Part shown: in pieces, positions 28,847 to 38,031 of the stretch
Position numbering within the stretch: the stretch's first letter is position 1
Layout of the letters: each line of letters begins with the position of its first letter
Assembly: GCF_900110925.1 (NCBI RefSeq)
Contig: NZ_FOFP01000009.1
Span: forward strand, 124,001-188,000
DNA length: 64,000 nt
DNA from: Pseudomonas cuatrocienegasensis
GTDB taxonomy: Bacteria > Pseudomonadota > Gammaproteobacteria > Pseudomonadales > Pseudomonadaceae
Reading direction: 5' to 3'
Program-made: the position numbers and the translations under genes
Notes under the pieces: model-generated
Databases searched by the model: none
Told to the model about the DNA's origin: nothing
The model's input: the letters and a program-made list of their open reading frames with translations, nothing else

Positions 28847-31131
28847 CCATTACCTCTGGACTCTCTCGGCGCGTGTTTCTGCAAGGCAGCCTCGCTGCGT
28901 TAACCCTGGCCGTGACGGCCAAGGGGCTAGTTACGGCCGCCTGGGCCGATGACGCCGCTCAGAAGTACGGTGCCGATAGCATGCCCGGCGGGACGGTGGA
29001 CGATCCGCTGGTCTTCGTCTCCATCGCTGAAGATGGCACTGTCACCATTGTTGCGCACCGTGCCGAGATGGGCACGGGCGTACGCACCAGCCTGCCGATG
29101 GTGGTGGCTGATGAGATGGAGGCTCGCTGGGAGCAGGTCAAGGTTGTCCAGGCCGAGGCTGACGAAACGCGCTATGGCAACCAGAACGTGGATGGTTCGC
29201 GTAGCGTGCGCCACTTCTTGATGCCCATGCGGCGTGTCGGCGCGGCGGCGCGCCAGATGCTGGAAGCGGCCGCTGCAGCGCGTTGGTCGGTGCCGGTGTC
29301 CGAGGTCAAGGCCGTGCAACACGAGGTGGTCCACGAACGTACCGGGCGCCGCTTCGGTTACGGTGAGCTGGCCGTTGATGCAGCCAAGCAACCGGTGCCC
29401 ATGGTAGACGCGCTCAAGCTCAAGGCTCGGGAAGATTTTCGTTACATCGGCAAAGATCGGGTACGCATGGTCGACCTGGAAGCCATCGGCAAGGGCCAGG
29501 CCATTTATGGCATGGACAAGCGTCTACCCGGCATGGTCTACGCCGTGGTGGCACGCCCGCCTGTGGTCGGCGGCAAGGTGCGCCGATTCGATGCCAGCAA
29601 GGCGCTTGCCGTGCCTGGCGTTATCAAGGTGGTGGAGATACCCGCCATGAGCGGCGCGCCTGGCTTTCAGCCACTCGGTGGCATCGCTGTGGTCGCTCGC
29701 AACACCTGGGCCGCGCGTCAGGGCCGTAGCGCGCTGCAGATCGAATGGGACGACGGCGCCAACGTCAGCTATGACTCCAGCACCTATCGCCAGACATTGC
29801 AGGCTGCTGCGCGCAAGGCCGGCAAGGTCGTGCGTAACCAGGGCGATGTCGCGAAGGCCTGGAGCAAGGCGCCAGAGGCCGAACGTCTGGTTGCGGAGTA
29901 CCACGTGCCACACCTGGCGCATGCCTCGATGGAGCCGCCCGTGGCTACCGTGCAGATCAAAGGCGACAAGGTCGAGGCCTGGACCTCGATCCAGAACCCG
30001 ATTGCGGCGCGCGATGCGGTGGCGGCTCGGCTGCAGCTCAAGCCGGAGAACGTCAAGGTCAATGTGCTGTTGCTGGGTGGCGGGTTTGGTCGCAAGTCCA
30101 AGCCCGACTTCGTGGACGAAGCCGCCATAGTTGCCCGGGCCATGCCCGAGGCGACGCCAGTCAAACTGGTGTGGACGCGTGAAGACGATATCCAGCACGA
30201 CTACCTGCATACCGTCTCGGTCGAGCGATTGGAGGCGGCCATCGATAGCCGGGGCCAGGTCAGTTCCTGGTTGCACCGCAGTGCCGCTCCGACCATTGCC
30301 TCGCTGTTCACCGAGGGCGCCATGGGCGAGCAGCTCTTCGAGTCGGCGATGTCGGCGATCAATATGCCTTACCTCATCCCGAATGTGCGCGTGGAAACCG
30401 CCGAGGTGCCCGCCCATGCCCGCATCGGCTGGTTCCGCTCGGTGGCCAACATTCCCCACGCCTTCGCGGCGCAGTGCTTTATCGCCGAACTGGCGCACCG
30501 CGCAGGCAAGGATCACCGGCAGTTCGCCCTTGACCTGATCGGCCCTGCGTGTCAGATCGACCCCGGTGCGATGGGTGATACCTGGAACTACACCGAGTCG
30601 CCCGAACGCTACCCTTACGACACTGGACGCCTGCGTGGCGTGATTAATGCGGCATGCGAGGGAGCAGGGTGGGGGCGTACGCTGCCAGAGGGGCATGGTC
30701 TGGGGCTGGCGTTCTGCTACAGCTTCCTCAGCTACACCGCTGCTGTGGTCGAGGTGGCGGTAGACGATCAGGGGGCGGTTCGTGTCCTGAGCGTGGACAT
30801 GGCGATCGACTGCGGCCCGCAGATCAACCCCGAACGTATCCGCGCACAGCTCGAAGGCGGCGCTATCATGGGCCTGAGTCTGGCCATGAGCAGCGAGATC
30901 ACGTTCACCAATGGGCGGGTGGTTCAGAGCAATTTCCACGACTACGAAGTGCTACGCCATAACGCCTCGCCGCGCACCATCCGTACCCACCTGGTCAACG
31001 ACGACCACAACCTGCCGCCCGGCGGCGTCGGTGAACCGCCGGTACCCCCAGTGGCTCCGGCGCTGTGCAACGCCATCTTCGCTGCGACCGGTAAACGCGT
31101 ACGCAGCCTGCCGGTGCGCACGGTGGTGTAA
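28843..31131 (+). CDS. iorB: Isoquinoline 1-oxidoreductase-type molybdopterin subunit
   Basis: Molybdenum-binding subunit of 762 residues. It opens with a twin-arginine-like signal (LSRRVFLQGSLAALTLAVTA), so the complex is probably folded in the cytoplasm and exported by Tat. Mo-cofactor segments include MEPPVATV, LLGGGFGRKSK and the C-terminal GGVGEPPVPP holding the catalytic Glu of the xanthine-oxidase family. A 21-bp-stem terminator follows. XdhC, MoaA and MocA-like genes 5 kb downstream fit cofactor supply (a CMP form of Moco is expected). Confidence 0.92.
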   Translation: MTITSGLSRRVFLQGSLAALTLAVTAKGLVTAAWADDAAQKYGADSMPGGTVDDPLVFVSIAEDGTVTIVAHRAEMGTGVRTSLPMVVADEMEARWEQVKVVQAEADETRYGNQNVDGSRSVRHFLMPMRRVGAAARQMLEAAAAARWSVPVSEVKAVQHEVVHERTGRRFGYGELAVDAAKQPVPMVDALKLKAREDFRYIGKDRVRMVDLEAIGKGQAIYGMDKRLPGMVYAVVARPPVVGGKVRRFDASKALAVPGVIKVVEIPAMSGAPGFQPLGGIAVVARNTWAARQGRSALQIEWDDGANVSYDSSTYRQTLQAAARKAGKVVRNQGDVAKAWSKAPEAERLVAEYHVPHLAHASMEPPVATVQIKGDKVEAWTSIQNPIAARDAVAARLQLKPENVKVNVLLLGGGFGRKSKPDFVDEAAIVARAMPEATPVKLVWTREDDIQHDYLHTVSVERLEAAIDSRGQVSSWLHRSAAPTIASLFTEGAMGEQLFESAMSAINMPYLIPNVRVETAEVPAHARIGWFRSVANIPHAFAAQCFIAELAHRAGKDHRQFALDLIGPACQIDPGAMGDTWNYTESPERYPYDTGRLRGVINAACEGAGWGRTLPEGHGLGLAFCYSFLSYTAAVVEVAVDDQGAVRVLSVDMAIDCGPQINPERIRAQLEGGAIMGLSLAMSSEITFTNGRVVQSNFHDYEVLRHNASPRTIRTHLVNDDHNLPPGGVGEPPVPPVAPALCNAIFAATGKRVRSLPVRTVV

Positions 31132-31144
31132 GCCTGCGCCTGCC

Positions 31145-31199
31145 AGCCCGCTTGTGCCTGGCTGATCGTATGGGTCAGCCAGGCACAAGCGGGCTTTTC
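31145..31199 (+). terminator. Rho-independent terminator after iorB
   Basis: A perfect 21-bp inverted repeat: the left arm 31145-31165 starts AGCCCGCTTGTG and the right arm 31175-31195 ends CACAAGCGGGCT, with a nine-base loop and TTTTCATTT following. It begins 14 bases after the iorB stop. Confidence 0.93.
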
Positions 31200-31567
31200 A
31201 TTTCACATGGCTGAGCGACACCCAGTTCGCACACTGGGTCGTGTAGCTGCATTGCTGCAGGCCAACCAATAGCATCAACGTTCACTCTCCCACCGGCGTC
31301 CAGCGCACGAAGAGGCGTCTCTGGCTGGCAGTTGCGATGCGATGCGATTGAATGGGGCGTGAGATCCAGAAGCGACGGGCATGACGGGTGTCATCTGGAC
31401 GTCTGCCCAGCGAGGGTCGTACTTGCGTAAGTGGGCGCCGCGCACACGGACACAGACACAGTTAAGAGGGCGTCGCCGACAGGGCCAGTAGACCCATTAA
31501 CGGAAAGCGCCCGCTTTATACGCGAGAGGCTTACCGGCCGGCGACGAAGGTGTTACCTGTGCAGTAC
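31200..31567. other. Gap between iorB and the hydrolase gene
   Basis: A 368-base interval between two converging genes. Short open frames occur on both strands, but none has a start with a ribosome site or a recognisable family. No repeat or RNA feature was found. Confidence 0.5.
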
Positions 31568-32680
31568 TTATTTGAGGTACTTGCCGAAGAAGTCGGTCAT
31601 CTTGTCGAAAGGAATCTTGTCTACCTGATCGTACAAGTCGACGTGGGTGGCGCCCTTGACGATCACCAGTTCCTTGGGCTGTTCGGCGGCGGCATAGGCC
31701 GTCTCGGCGAAGTAACGCGAGTGAGCGTTTTCACCGTGGATGAACAGGATGGGACGCGGCGAAATCTCCTTGATATAGGTCAGGATCGGCATGTTCATGA
31801 ATGACAGCGGCGTGGTGACCGTCCAGGCATTGCCCGAGTTGACCGCGCGCGGGTGGTAGCCGCGCGGCGTCATGTAGTAGTCGGCGTAGTCGACCAGGAA
31901 CTGCGGTTCGCCGCCTTTCAGCTTGTTGTAGTCCGGCTGGTAGGCCGGCGTGCCCGCTGCCGCATCGTCCCAGCGCTGCCGGCTCAGTTGCTCCAGTGCC
32001 TGCGCGCGTTGCTCGGCGGTCATGCTGTCGTTGTAGCCCTTGGACATCACGCGGGTCATGTCGTACATGGTGCTGGCGACAACGGCTTTGACGCGCTTGT
32101 CCGCCGCCACGGCGTTCAGTGCCATGCCGCCCCAACCGCAGATACCGATGACGCCGATGCGCTCGCGATCAACGTAGGACTGCAGGCCGATGAAATCCAC
32201 CGCCGCCATGAAATCCTCGGTATTGATGTCTGGTGAGGCGACGTTACGTGGCTCGCCGCCGCTTTCCCCGGTATAGGAACCGTCGAAGGCCAGGGTGACG
32301 AAGCCACGCTCGGCCATGATCTGCGCGTAGAGGCCCGAGGATTGTTCCTTCACTGCACCGAAGGGGCCACCGACGACGATTGCTGCCAGGCGCTGGTTAT
32401 CCCGGTTCTTGGGCAGATAAAGGTCGGCCGCAAGGGTTATACCGTAGCGATTCTTGAAGGTGACCTTCTGGTGATCGACCTTGCCGCTCTTGGGGAAGAC
32501 CTTGTCCCATTCCTGCGTCAGCTGCAGGCCACCCATCTCGATCATTGCCGAAGATGTTTGCGCCAGCGCTGCCTGGCCGCCGAAAACCAAGGCCAAACCG
32601 ATAAGGGCCGAGCCGTGGACGACGCTTTTCAGGGCCGTCCGCCGTTTGAAAGTTGTGATGTGTCGGGTAGCTTCGTTCAT
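31568..32680 (-). CDS. Exported alpha/beta hydrolase with cysteine nucleophile
   Basis: Protein of 370 residues with a basic N-terminus and signal segment (SALIGLALVFGGQAALA), so exported. It has the alpha/beta hydrolase fold: LAAIVVGGPFGAVKEQ oxyanion region and ERGFVTLAFDGSYTGES. The nucleophile elbow reads GICGWGG, with cysteine in place of serine, and the late histidine is in GATHVDLYD. The Cys elbow resembles dienelactone-hydrolase and YcjY-type relatives. Substrate unknown. It precedes the MITE-like repeat and is not obviously co-transcribed with neighbours. Confidence 0.85.
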   Translation of the reverse strand: MNEATRHITTFKRRTALKSVVHGSALIGLALVFGGQAALAQTSSAMIEMGGLQLTQEWDKVFPKSGKVDHQKVTFKNRYGITLAADLYLPKNRDNQRLAAIVVGGPFGAVKEQSSGLYAQIMAERGFVTLAFDGSYTGESGGEPRNVASPDINTEDFMAAVDFIGLQSYVDRERIGVIGICGWGGMALNAVAADKRVKAVVASTMYDMTRVMSKGYNDSMTAEQRAQALEQLSRQRWDDAAAGTPAYQPDYNKLKGGEPQFLVDYADYYMTPRGYHPRAVNSGNAWTVTTPLSFMNMPILTYIKEISPRPILFIHGENAHSRYFAETAYAAAEQPKELVIVKGATHVDLYDQVDKIPFDKMTDFFGKYLK

Positions 32681-32810
32681 GGTGTTTTCCTTGATGTTGG
32701 TGATGGTTGGTGCGCAGCTCGGGGCCGTTCGCTTTCATCATCGAAGCTCCGCGGTGCCTTGCTGGATACGCCTGCTGTAATAGGCCAAGCGCTAGGGCGA
32801 TACTTTTAAT

Positions 32811-32951
32811 GGCTATGTCGCAATAGGCTGTTGCATACCTGTAGGAGCGAATTTATTCGCGAAATTCGCGGCACAATCGCGAATAAAGGCTAGGCGTCCC
32901 CTTCGCGCCTACAAGCCGATTTGAGGGTGCAACACGGTTTTGCGACATAGC
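32811..32951. repeat. 141-bp MITE-like element with terminal inverted repeats
   Basis: Both ends read inward GGCTATGTCGCAA, five variable bases, then TGTTGCA, and somewhat further in TGTAGG with GCGAA. This makes long imperfect terminal inverted repeats around a Pseudomonas REP core (TGTAGGAGCGAATTTATTCG). No open reading frame fits inside. Layout suggests a non-autonomous mobile repeat (REPIN or MITE). No clear target duplication was recognised. Confidence 0.65.
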
Positions 32952-32992
32952 CTTTTTCATGGAGTGCGCCCCGTGAATTGGGAGTCCCTGGG

Positions 32993-33550
32993 TTAGTCCC
33001 TGGAAAACCTGATCCGCACGGCGCCGCTCCCGAGAACCCGCGCCAGGTCAGTGGGGGCGTCCACTTGGCCAAGGGGTGTGTACGCGTAGACCGAGTCGAA
33101 CGTCAGGTAGAAAACGACCAAGGTCTGCGACCCGTAAAGCATCAGATCACCGTTGCGGATCGTGCCGGGTCGGATACTGCTGGTCGGTAGGGCCCTCGGC
33201 AGCTTTGCGTGCTTCTCGTTACCGTTCAGATCCGGCATATCGATTGTGAGCGGCAGCATGGCGGCAAAGGCGCGTGCTGCTTCGGTGTCGGCCAAGGTGA
33301 TGGCGAAGCGATGTTCGCCGACGGTCATCCACATGCGAGATTCCTCCGGCTGGGCGGTGGCCGCCGCAGCAGTCGTTGAGATGGCGGTCGGCGCAAGCGA
33401 CGTGCCCGCGTGGGCAACGTCATACCCACCGACGGCGAATAGACCCATTAGTAGGCCTAGCACGTGTACGGCCCGCTGGCCGCGTGCGCAGCAATGTTCA
33501 ATCACCGTCTGGCAATGGCCGCTGCGCGAGGTAATAAGGCTCATGGGCAT
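32993..33550 (-). CDS. Exported cyclophilin-like domain protein
   Basis: Protein of 185 residues. An N-terminal segment near 28-50 (VLGLLMGLFAVGGYDVAHA) looks like a signal peptide. The remainder fits the Cyclophil_like family: MWMTVGEHRFAITLAD, FAAMLPLTIDMPDLNGNEK, NGDLMLYGSQTLVVFY, then LGQVDAPTDLARVLG. The ATG at 33550 follows AGGA at six bases; a second ATG at 33544 is possible. Its stop is 25 bases from nothing coding on the left, and the MFS gene ends 25 bases upstream, so the two are probably one transcript. Members often flank MFS or oxidoreductase genes; function unproven. Confidence 0.8.
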   Translation of the reverse strand: MPMSLITSRSGHCQTVIEHCCARGQRAVHVLGLLMGLFAVGGYDVAHAGTSLAPTAISTTAAAATAQPEESRMWMTVGEHRFAITLADTEAARAFAAMLPLTIDMPDLNGNEKHAKLPRALPTSSIRPGTIRNGDLMLYGSQTLVVFYLTFDSVYAYTPLGQVDAPTDLARVLGSGAVRIRFSRD

Positions 33551-33575
33551 AGGGCTTCCTAGGCGTGATGGCGGC

Positions 33576-34787
33576 TCAGGCCGCGAACCGTTTGTGCGAA
33601 CGCGCGGTGAGAAAAGCCAGGAAGGCCGAAAGCAGCAACATGGCGGCACTGGCAAAGAAGGTGGTCTGATAGCCACTGTGGTCGAACAGCAGGCCGCCGA
33701 GGGTAGAACCCAGGGCAATAGAGAGCTGCACCACGGCGACGAACAGGCCGCCACCCGCTTCGGCATCCTGGGGGAACACCATGGCAATCCAGGACCACCA
33801 GCCGACAGGGGCCGAGGTGCCGGTCAGCCCCCACAGCCCGAGCAGGGCGACAACGATGGTGGTCCAACCGCCTAAGGCTGTCAGGGCCACAGCAATCACA
33901 GCCATCAACAATGGGATGAGGATCAGCGTCTGGAAGAAGCGCCGTTGCAGGACTCGCCCAATCAGCAGGGTGCCGATAAAGCCAGCCGCGCCGATCACCA
34001 GCAACACGAGTGAAATACGGCTGCCGTGCACCCCGGTGACCGTCTCCAGAAACGGGCGCACATAGGTGAACAAGGCAAACTGCCCCATAAACAGCAGGCT
34101 GCTGGCCAGCATGCCGAGCTTGACGCCGGGGCGCTTGAGCAAGGTAAACACCTTGAAGGCGTTGCCCAGGCCGGGGGTGCGCGCAGCGGCCTGCATGGAC
34201 GGCAGCGCTTTCCATTGCCAGGCCAGCGCGACCAGGGCGACTGGCACCAGGCAGAGAAAGGCGCCGCGCCAACCGATAAATGTTCCGAGCCAGGCGCCCA
34301 ACGGTGCGGCAACCACGGTTGCCAATGCGTTACCGCCATTGACCAGCGCCAGGGCGCGGGGCACATCGCGGCTTGGCACCAGGCGCATGGCCGTGGCTGC
34401 CGACATCGACCAGAAACCGCCAACCACCACGCCGATCAGTGCCCGACCCAGCATGTAGGTGAAATAGTCAGGCGCCAACGCGACTATGGCACCGGATATC
34501 CCCATGGCTGCCGTTAGGCCCAGCAGCAGTGTCTTACGATTCAGGCTGCCGGCAAGCGTGGAAATGAACAGGCTGGTGAATACGGCGAAGGCGCCAGAGA
34601 TGGCGATGCCCTGGCCTGCCAGACCCTCGGTAATCCCCAGGTCGTTGGCAATTGGGGTCAGCAGGCTGACCGGCAGAAACTCCGAGGCGACCAGTGCAAA
34701 GGCGCACACCGAAATGGCCAGGACGCCGCTCCAACTGCCTGACTGATCAGGGATTTCATTGGCGGTATTAAGTGTGCTGGTTGTCAT
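33576..34787 (-). CDS. MFS transporter (AraJ/NepI-like exporter)
   Basis: Inner-membrane carrier of 403 residues with 12 predicted helices. The N-terminus MTTSTLNTANEIPDQ is cytoplasmic, helix 1 contains SVCAFALVASEFLPVSLL (a drug/proton DHA1 pattern), and GRALIGVVVGGFWSMSAATAMRLV matches the fourth and fifth helices of purine-nucleoside and arabinose-type exporters. The start at 34787 is taken over the frame's distant upstream ATG. It is divergent from the LysR gene (223-base gap), which probably controls it. Confidence 0.9.
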   Translation of the reverse strand: MTTSTLNTANEIPDQSGSWSGVLAISVCAFALVASEFLPVSLLTPIANDLGITEGLAGQGIAISGAFAVFTSLFISTLAGSLNRKTLLLGLTAAMGISGAIVALAPDYFTYMLGRALIGVVVGGFWSMSAATAMRLVPSRDVPRALALVNGGNALATVVAAPLGAWLGTFIGWRGAFLCLVPVALVALAWQWKALPSMQAAARTPGLGNAFKVFTLLKRPGVKLGMLASSLLFMGQFALFTYVRPFLETVTGVHGSRISLVLLVIGAAGFIGTLLIGRVLQRRFFQTLILIPLLMAVIAVALTALGGWTTIVVALLGLWGLTGTSAPVGWWSWIAMVFPQDAEAGGGLFVAVVQLSIALGSTLGGLLFDHSGYQTTFFASAAMLLLSAFLAFLTARSHKRFAA

Positions 34788-35010
34788 ACAAAACCTGGTG
34801 ATCTGGAGACTGGAAAGAAAAATGAAATCCGTCGATGGCGACGAATGCATGCACTGGCAAGGCGGGCGGCAGAGGCGAGGGCGCCTTCCCGAAAGATGGA
34901 CGGTGATTATTCCGGGCAAATCTTCAGGCAAGTGGTTAGCTGTTACTAGCTAATCAATTCTTAAAAAGGCTATAAGCTCCACTAATCAGTTATTCATGGG
35001 AAACTGGGCC

Positions 35011-35904
35011 ATGATCAAACGAAATCTCAACGATCTCCTGTCCTTCGTCACCGTCGCACGCGCCGGCACCTTCACCCGTGCCGCCGCTCAGCTGGGTGTC
35101 ACGCAGTCGGCATTGAGTCAGGCAATAAGCGGCTTGGAGGCGCGGTTGCAGATTCGCTTGCTTACCCGCACCACGCGCAGCGTTTCGCCGACAGTGGCGG
35201 GGGAGCGTCTGCTGAATGCCATTGGCAATCGCTTCGACGAGATCGAGGCGGAACTGGACGAGTTGTCGGCCCTGCGCGACAAGCCAAGCGGCACGGTTCG
35301 CATTACCTGTGGCGATCACATCCAGCGCACGCTGCTGCTGCCCAAACTCAGTCCCTTGTTGCTGGAGTGCCCAGACATCAAGGTCGAGTTTGATATCAAC
35401 TACGGCTTCCGGGATATCGTCGCCGATCGCTTCGATGCTGGAGTGCGTCTGGGCGACACCATCGACAAGGACATGATCGCGATCCCCATCGGGCCGCAGT
35501 TACGCATGGCGGTCGTGGCGTCTCCTGCGTACTTTGCGACGCACACGAAACCCAAGAATCCTCGCGATCTGATCAACCACAATTGCATCAATATCCGCAT
35601 GCAGTCCGGAGGTGGGCTCCACGTCTGGGATTTTCAGCGTAAGGACAAGCAGTTGAACGTCCGCGTGGATGGCCAACTGATCTTGAATGCCTCGCCCAAC
35701 ATCGTGGATGCCGCACTGGCAGGGTTAGGCGTTGCCTGGCTACCTGAAGAAGAATTCGCCCCGCATATCGAGGAGGGCAGGTTGCTGCAAGTGCTAGAGG
35801 ATTGGTGCCCGCCATTCCCCGGTTACTACCTGTACTACCCAAGCCGTCGGCAGCCGTCACCAGCTTTTAGCTTGGTGGTCGATGCGCTGCGCGCAGCACG
35901 ATGA
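35011..35904 (+). CDS. LysR-family transcriptional regulator
   Basis: Regulator of 297 residues. The N-terminal winged helix is clear (DLLSFVTVARAGTFTRAAAQL, TQSALSQAISGLEARLQIRLL), and the effector domain follows with YGFRDIVADRFDAGVRLGD, typical of the CrgA/PA3398-like branch. ATG 35011 is favoured (GGGAA upstream); ATG 34996 would add five residues. Divergent from the MFS/cyclophilin-like pair, so a LysR-type control of that unit is inferred. A broken paralogue-like C-terminus lies at 38.7 kb. Confidence 0.93.
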   Translation: MIKRNLNDLLSFVTVARAGTFTRAAAQLGVTQSALSQAISGLEARLQIRLLTRTTRSVSPTVAGERLLNAIGNRFDEIEAELDELSALRDKPSGTVRITCGDHIQRTLLLPKLSPLLLECPDIKVEFDINYGFRDIVADRFDAGVRLGDTIDKDMIAIPIGPQLRMAVVASPAYFATHTKPKNPRDLINHNCINIRMQSGGGLHVWDFQRKDKQLNVRVDGQLILNASPNIVDAALAGLGVAWLPEEEFAPHIEEGRLLQVLEDWCPPFPGYYLYYPSRRQPSPAFSLVVDALRAAR

Positions 35905-36053
35905 TAAATGTCGGCAGTAGGTACAACGCGATGCAACAGCATGGCTTATGAGCGCATCCAAGGCTCAAGGCGCGCCCGGTTTATAGGGTGTTATCAGCAA
36001 CAAACCGGCGGCAAACGAACAATCGCCCGTTGGACAGAGATGAGCGTTTGACT

Positions 36054-37034
36054 ATGCAGCATCTGGACTTACAGGTTATTGAGCAGGCTCTGGGCTGGTC
36101 ACGGGCGGGGGAGGCAGTGTGGTTGTGCACGGTGCTCGGCACGTTCGGCTCCTCGCCGCGCGAACCCGGTTCGCTGCTGGCGGCGCGGTGCGACGGCAGC
36201 CATGTTGGTTCGCTGTCGGGTGGCTGCGTCGAGGAAGATTTTCTCGAGCGCCTTCAGGCAGGCGAATTCGAGCACGCGATCACCGTGCTGCGCTATGGCG
36301 ACCCGGACGGACCACAGGGCGCTCGTATCGCGCTGCCCTGCGGCGGCATTCTCAAGGTCCTGATCGAGCGCTTGCCGGCGGATGCCGCGACCTGGGCGCA
36401 ACTGGAGCGCCTGCATGCAACCTTGCGCGGCCAGCAGCATCTGCTGCGAAGCGTCGATCTGCGCGATGGCCAGACAACCTTGAGCGAGGACGATGGCCTG
36501 GGCCCGCGCGTGGTCGAGGCGGCAGACGGTCTTTCGTTGCAGATTCGCGTTGGCCCGGCGGCACGGCTGATCGTCGCCGGCATCTCGCCGGTTGCAGTGA
36601 TCTGTGCGCAGTTCGCGCATACCCTGGGGTTCGAGGTCATCGTGTGCGACCCACGCGAGGAAGCTTATGCAGGTTTCGACGTGCCCGGTGTCGAACTGCG
36701 CAAGGAGCTGCCGTCGCAGTTCATCGCCGCCGATGGTTGCCACCGCGCCACTGCGGTGGTGGCGCTGACCCACGACCCGCGCATTGATGACCTGGCCATG
36801 ATCGAAGCCGTGCGCACCCAGGCTTTTTACATCGGCGTGATGGGTTCGCAGCGTACCTCGGCGGTGCGTGCCGAACGGCTACGCCGTGTCGGTGGTTTGA
36901 GCGAGGCGGATATCGCACGCCTGCACATGCCCGTGGGGCTGGCTCTGGGAAGCAAGACGCCGGCTGAAATCGCTCTGGCAGCCATTGCCGATATTGTCCG
37001 CGTCTATCGGGGCCGGCCACGCGATGCACTATGA
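36054..37034 (+). CDS. XdhC/CoxI-family molybdenum cofactor insertion protein
   Basis: Protein of 326 residues. The N-terminal XdhC_CoxI domain shows GTFGSSPREPGS and SLSGGCVEEDFLE. The C-terminal Rossmann domain has LIVAGISPVAV and VALTHDPRIDDLAM then GVMGSQRTSA. XdhC-type proteins bind Mo cofactor and help sulfurate and insert it into xanthine-oxidase-family enzymes. The gene overlaps moaA by 11 bases. It probably serves IorAB upstream. ATG 36054 is preferred to 35988, which adds residues without similarity. Confidence 0.92.
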   Translation: MQHLDLQVIEQALGWSRAGEAVWLCTVLGTFGSSPREPGSLLAARCDGSHVGSLSGGCVEEDFLERLQAGEFEHAITVLRYGDPDGPQGARIALPCGGILKVLIERLPADAATWAQLERLHATLRGQQHLLRSVDLRDGQTTLSEDDGLGPRVVEAADGLSLQIRVGPAARLIVAGISPVAVICAQFAHTLGFEVIVCDPREEAYAGFDVPGVELRKELPSQFIAADGCHRATAVVALTHDPRIDDLAMIEAVRTQAFYIGVMGSQRTSAVRAERLRRVGGLSEADIARLHMPVGLALGSKTPAEIALAAIADIVRVYRGRPRDAL

Positions 37035-38031
37035 AACTGCGTCCTCGCTCCTGCCATCCAGCCTGATCGTCGATGCTCAGGGCCGGCGCCTGCGTAACCT
37101 GCGCGTGAGCCTGACCAGTGCCTGCAACTATGCCTGTGTCTACTGTGTGCCTGACGGCAAGCGCCTGCATCCGGACAAGAACGCTTTGCCGCTGGCCAAG
37201 CTGCTGCTGGCAGTGGAGTACCTCAAACAAGTCAACGATCTGCGTACCTTGCGTATCACCGGTGGCGAGCCGCTGATCAGCCCAGTGTTCGACGACTTTA
37301 TGGCGGCGCTGGAGCGCTTTGCGTTCGAGGATGTCTCGCTGACCAGTAACGGCCAGCTGCTGTCGCGCAAGCTGCCGGTACTGCTGGCGGCTGGTATAAA
37401 ACGCATCAATGTCTCGCTCGATTCGCTGGATGCCCAGGCATTCCGCCGTATCGCCCGTGGTGGCGAACTGACCGAAGTGCTGGCGGGCATCGACCAGGCG
37501 CTCGCTGCTGGCGTGCAAGTGAAGATCAACATGGTGCCTCTGCGTGGCGAGAACCATGAACAGATCCTGCCGATGCTCGATTACTGTCTGGACAGGGGCG
37601 TGGAGCTGCGCTTTATCGAGCTGATGCGCATGGGCCATCTGGCCCGCGATCGCCAGGCGTTTGAACGGCAATTCTTCGGCATGGGCGAGATTCTCGCGAG
37701 CATCGCCGCACGCTACGCGTGGACGCCAGCGGCCAATGCTTCTGACGCCACGGCACAGCGCTTCACCATCCCCAGCCGCGGCAGCTTCGGCATCATCGCC
37801 AACGAGAGTGAGCCGTTCTGCGCGGGGTGCAGCCGTGCGCGGCTAAGCTCGACGGGCTGGCTGCACGGCTGCCTGTCGTCCAACCGCAGCCATTACCTGG
37901 GCGATGTACTCGAACTGCCCAGGGCCGAAGCGCTGCTGCGAATTCGCGAGTTGTCCCAACGCGCGCTGGCGGACAAGCAGATGGAGCGTTTTTCAGGCGA
38001 TGTCATGGTCATGAAGATGATAGGCGGATGA
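37024..38031 (+). CDS. moaA: GTP 3',8-cyclase
   Basis: Radical-SAM enzyme of 335 residues for the first step of molybdopterin synthesis. The SAM cluster motif is CNYACVYC; the C-terminal cluster is CAGCSRARLSSTGWLHGC, and the chain ends in GG, as needed for catalysis. It is placed inside the xdhC-moaA-mocA cluster with overlapping ends, so it is likely a second, dedicated MoaA supplying the Ior enzyme. Confidence 0.95.
   Translation: MHYETASSLLPSSLIVDAQGRRLRNLRVSLTSACNYACVYCVPDGKRLHPDKNALPLAKLLLAVEYLKQVNDLRTLRITGGEPLISPVFDDFMAALERFAFEDVSLTSNGQLLSRKLPVLLAAGIKRINVSLDSLDAQAFRRIARGGELTEVLAGIDQALAAGVQVKINMVPLRGENHEQILPMLDYCLDRGVELRFIELMRMGHLARDRQAFERQFFGMGEILASIAARYAWTPAANASDATAQRFTIPSRGSFGIIANESEPFCAGCSRARLSSTGWLHGCLSSNRSHYLGDVLELPRAEALLRIRELSQRALADKQMERFSGDVMVMKMIGG

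Noticed and set aside
29524..30939. A 471-codon minus-strand frame
   Set aside because: Antisense to iorB, which has clear family motifs; histidine- and arginine-rich translation without any domain.
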